From Bacillus sp. (in: firmicutes) (GTDB lineage Bacteria; Bacillota; Bacilli; Bacillales; Cytobacillaceae), in the NCBI GenBank assembly GCA_003457145.1, contig DMSR01000278.1, positions 1 to 5,115 of the forward strand: a DNA stretch of 5,115 nt, given 5' to 3'. Both the position numbers and the translations under genes were made by a program. Below, piece after piece: positions 3,735-5,115 of the stretch. How positions within the stretch are numbered: the stretch's first letter is position 1; each line of letters begins with the position of its first letter. The notes under the pieces were generated by a model that was not told where the DNA came from, did not search any database, and saw only the letters and a program-made list of their open reading frames with translations.

Positions 3735-5115
3735 TTGTTACAAACTTATCACCCGCGATATGTGGTCAATACTCCATATCTATTTTTCACCGGAAAGGGA
3801 GGGGTAGGAAAAACTTCTACCGCATGTGCTACGGCAGTTGCCCTGGCTGATGCCGGAAAAAAGGTATTGATCGTTAGCACCGATCCTGCCTCGAATCTCC
3901 AGGATGTATTTGGAATCGAAATCGGCAATGATCCGATAGAAGTGCCAGCTGTCCCGAACCTATCGGCTTGCAATATTGACCCTGAAGAATCGGCACGGCA
4001 ATATCGGGAAAAAGTGATTTCTCCCTATCGCAACGCTTTGCCAGATAGTGTGATTGCGACGATGGAAGAGCAGCTTTCCGGCGCTTGTACAGTGGAAATC
4101 GCAGCTTTTGATGAGTTCTCGAATTTACTGACAAACCAGGACCTTGTCAGCCAATATGATCATATTTTATTTGATACAGCACCAACCGGTCATACACTCA
4201 GACTGCTGCAGCTACCTACAGCCTGGAGCGGGTTCCTGGAAGAAAGCACGCATGGAGCCTCATGTTTAGGACCGCTCTCCGGCCTGAATGAGAAAAAACA
4301 GCTTTACGGCTCTACGGTTAAGGCATTATCCGATTCTAGCCAAACAACCCTCATTCTTATAACTAGAGCGGAACAATCCTCCATGCTGGAAGCGAACCGT
4401 GCTTCCGTCGAGCTAAAGGAAATCGGAATGGAAAATCAGGTTGTCATCATTAACGGATTGTTGCAGACACATGTGAAAGAAGATCCGATTTCAAGTGCAT
4501 TCTATGTCCGCCAAAGAAATGCGCTGGATGAAATGCCTGCACAATTGAAACAGATTGGCATGTTTTCTATTCCGTTTGTGCCATTTTCTTTGACTGGGGT
4601 GAAAAATCTCCGCCATATGTTTAAAGCAGAAGCTTATTCCCAGGCTAAAAACTTGGTTGAACTATCAGAAGACAAGCTTCATTCCCTGCAGGTTCTCATC
4701 GATGACCTTGCGAACAGCAATAAGAGAATCATTTTTACAATGGGAAAAGGCGGTGTAGGCAAGACGACGATCGCTTCGGCTATTGCAGTCGGACTGGCAG
4801 AGAAGGGTGTCAACGTCCATCTGACGACTACAGATCCTGCCGCCCATCTGGATTACACATTCCAAAAAGAAGCAGGCCATCAAAATCTATCGATAAGCCG
4901 TTTGGATCCGAGGGCAGAGGTCGAAGCATACAAGTCGGCAGTGCTGGCACAGAATAAAGAAGAGTTGAATGAGGAAGCCCTCGCATATCTGGAGGAAGAT
5001 TTAAATTCCCCTTGCACAGAAGAGATTGCAGTATTCCAGGCATTTGCTGTATCGATTACGACTACCTCATCCTTCGATTTCTCGACGATATCAGCAAATG
5101 CCTGGAATACTGCAA
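3735..5115 (+). CDS. arsA: ArsA arsenite-translocating ATPase (3' truncated; last 66 nt not native coding sequence)
   Basis: ArsA is the soluble ATPase that binds As(III)/Sb(III), receives it from ArsD and drives export through ArsB. It has two homologous halves. Counting from TTG 3735, the first half has the P-loop GKGGVGKTS (20-28), STDPASNL (48-55), SGACTVEIAAFDEF around Cys118, DTAPTGHT (147-154) and GASCLGPL with Cys177. The second half has the P-loop GKGGVGKTT (337-345), TTDPAAHL (365-372) and SPCTEEIAVFQAFA with Cys427. Cys118, Cys177 and Cys427 match metalloid ligands 113, 172 and 422 of R773 ArsA. Native sequence is visible to about residue 438; full ArsA is near 585 residues, so roughly a quarter is missing. 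After 5049 the frame stays open for 22 codons that do not resemble ArsA, because the strand flips there. An alternative start, ATG 3726, would add MEP. Confidence 0.93.
   Translation, partial: MLQTYHPRYVVNTPYLFFTGKGGVGKTSTACATAVALADAGKKVLIVSTDPASNLQDVFGIEIGNDPIEVPAVPNLSACNIDPEESARQYREKVISPYRNALPDSVIATMEEQLSGACTVEIAAFDEFSNLLTNQDLVSQYDHILFDTAPTGHTLRLLQLPTAWSGFLEESTHGASCLGPLSGLNEKKQLYGSTVKALSDSSQTTLILITRAEQSSMLEANRASVELKEIGMENQVVIINGLLQTHVKEDPISSAFYVRQRNALDEMPAQLKQIGMFSIPFVPFSLTGVKNLRHMFKAEAYSQAKNLVELSEDKLHSLQVLIDDLANSNKRIIFTMGKGGVGKTTIASAIAVGLAEKGVNVHLTTTDPAAHLDYTFQKEAGHQNLSISRLDPRAEVEAYKSAVLAQNKEELNEEALAYLEEDLNSPCTEEIAVFQAFAVSITTTSSFDFSTISANAWNTA
5026..5115. repeat. Fold-back: perfect 24-nt inverted repeat with 42-nt loop at the window end
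   Basis: Positions 5026-5049 and 5092-5115 are exact reverse complements over 24 nt. The loop 5050-5091, read on the - strand and joined after G5049, encodes D-I-V-E-K-S-K-D-E-V-V-V-I-D, the expected next part of ArsA. The right half of this structure is therefore a flipped copy of the gene's own continuation. The flip point carries TGCTG (5045-5049), which would match the complement of the ACAGCA codons expected at DTA. This is the mark of a microhomology-driven inverted chimera. It is not a terminator, because it lies inside conserved coding sequence. Confidence 0.9.

Noticed and set aside
5026..5115. The terminal inverted repeat as a transcription terminator or mobile-element end
   Set aside because: The left arm is conserved ArsA coding sequence (AVFQAFA), and the loop decodes as more ArsA on the other strand. 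A fold-back copy explains every base, so no separate element is needed.
1..5115. GCCTGGAAT occurs at both window ends (5-13 and 5100-5108), hinting at a circular overlap
   Set aside because: The match is only 9 nt, the flanks differ, and the end copy is the flipped complement of arsA 5033-5041. It is best taken as chance.

Overview
This window looks like low-to-moderate-GC Firmicute DNA, most likely Bacillaceae (Bacillus in the broad sense). The signs are strong AGGAGG-type ribosome binding sites, TTG start codons, a sigma-A-like promoter, and an arsenate reductase of the thioredoxin-coupled type close to Bacillus ArsC. All recognisable genes are on the + strand and form an arsenic-resistance locus. 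I saw no tRNA, rRNA, CRISPR array or transposase.

Layout. Positions 2-394 hold the C-terminal part of a UPF0718/ArsP-type permease. It is followed after 12 nt by a 76-aa thioredoxin-fold protein with a CxxC motif (407-637), and this pair ends at a hairpin terminator (649-679). The 638-882 spacer also holds an imperfect inverted repeat and, at its end, a promoter (-35 at 831-836, -10 at 854-859). A near-perfect 16-bp palindrome (847-862) covers the -10 and is the likely ArsR operator. Then come arsR (883-1230), arsB (1246-2544, TTG start) and arsC (2562-2984), spaced 15 and 17 nt apart. Two spacers of about 200 nt follow, one on each side of arsD (3192-3539). The first contains a terminator-like hairpin, and the two share a 28-nt direct repeat (25/28 identical) that brackets arsD. 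The last gene is arsA (TTG start at 3735), which runs off the window.

How the genes work together. ArsC reduces arsenate to arsenite. ArsD passes arsenite to the ArsA ATPase, ArsA energises the ArsB carrier for export, and ArsR represses the operon until arsenite binds. The upstream permease and redox protein may handle a related substrate such as an organoarsenical, but that is inference.

Main anomaly. The last 90 nt are a fold-back. Positions 5026-5049 are repeated as an exact reverse complement at 5092-5115, with a 42-nt loop between them. Reading that loop on the opposite strand restores the missing ArsA sequence (DIVEKSKDEVVVID, leading into the DTAP signature). The + strand after 5049 is therefore not native ArsA coding sequence. 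It is an inverted chimera, probably an amplification or assembly artefact at a contig end, though a real inverted rearrangement is not excluded. I did not find a wholly new system. The ars genes are of known families, and the novelty lies in the arsD-flanking repeats, the internal terminator and the fold-back.
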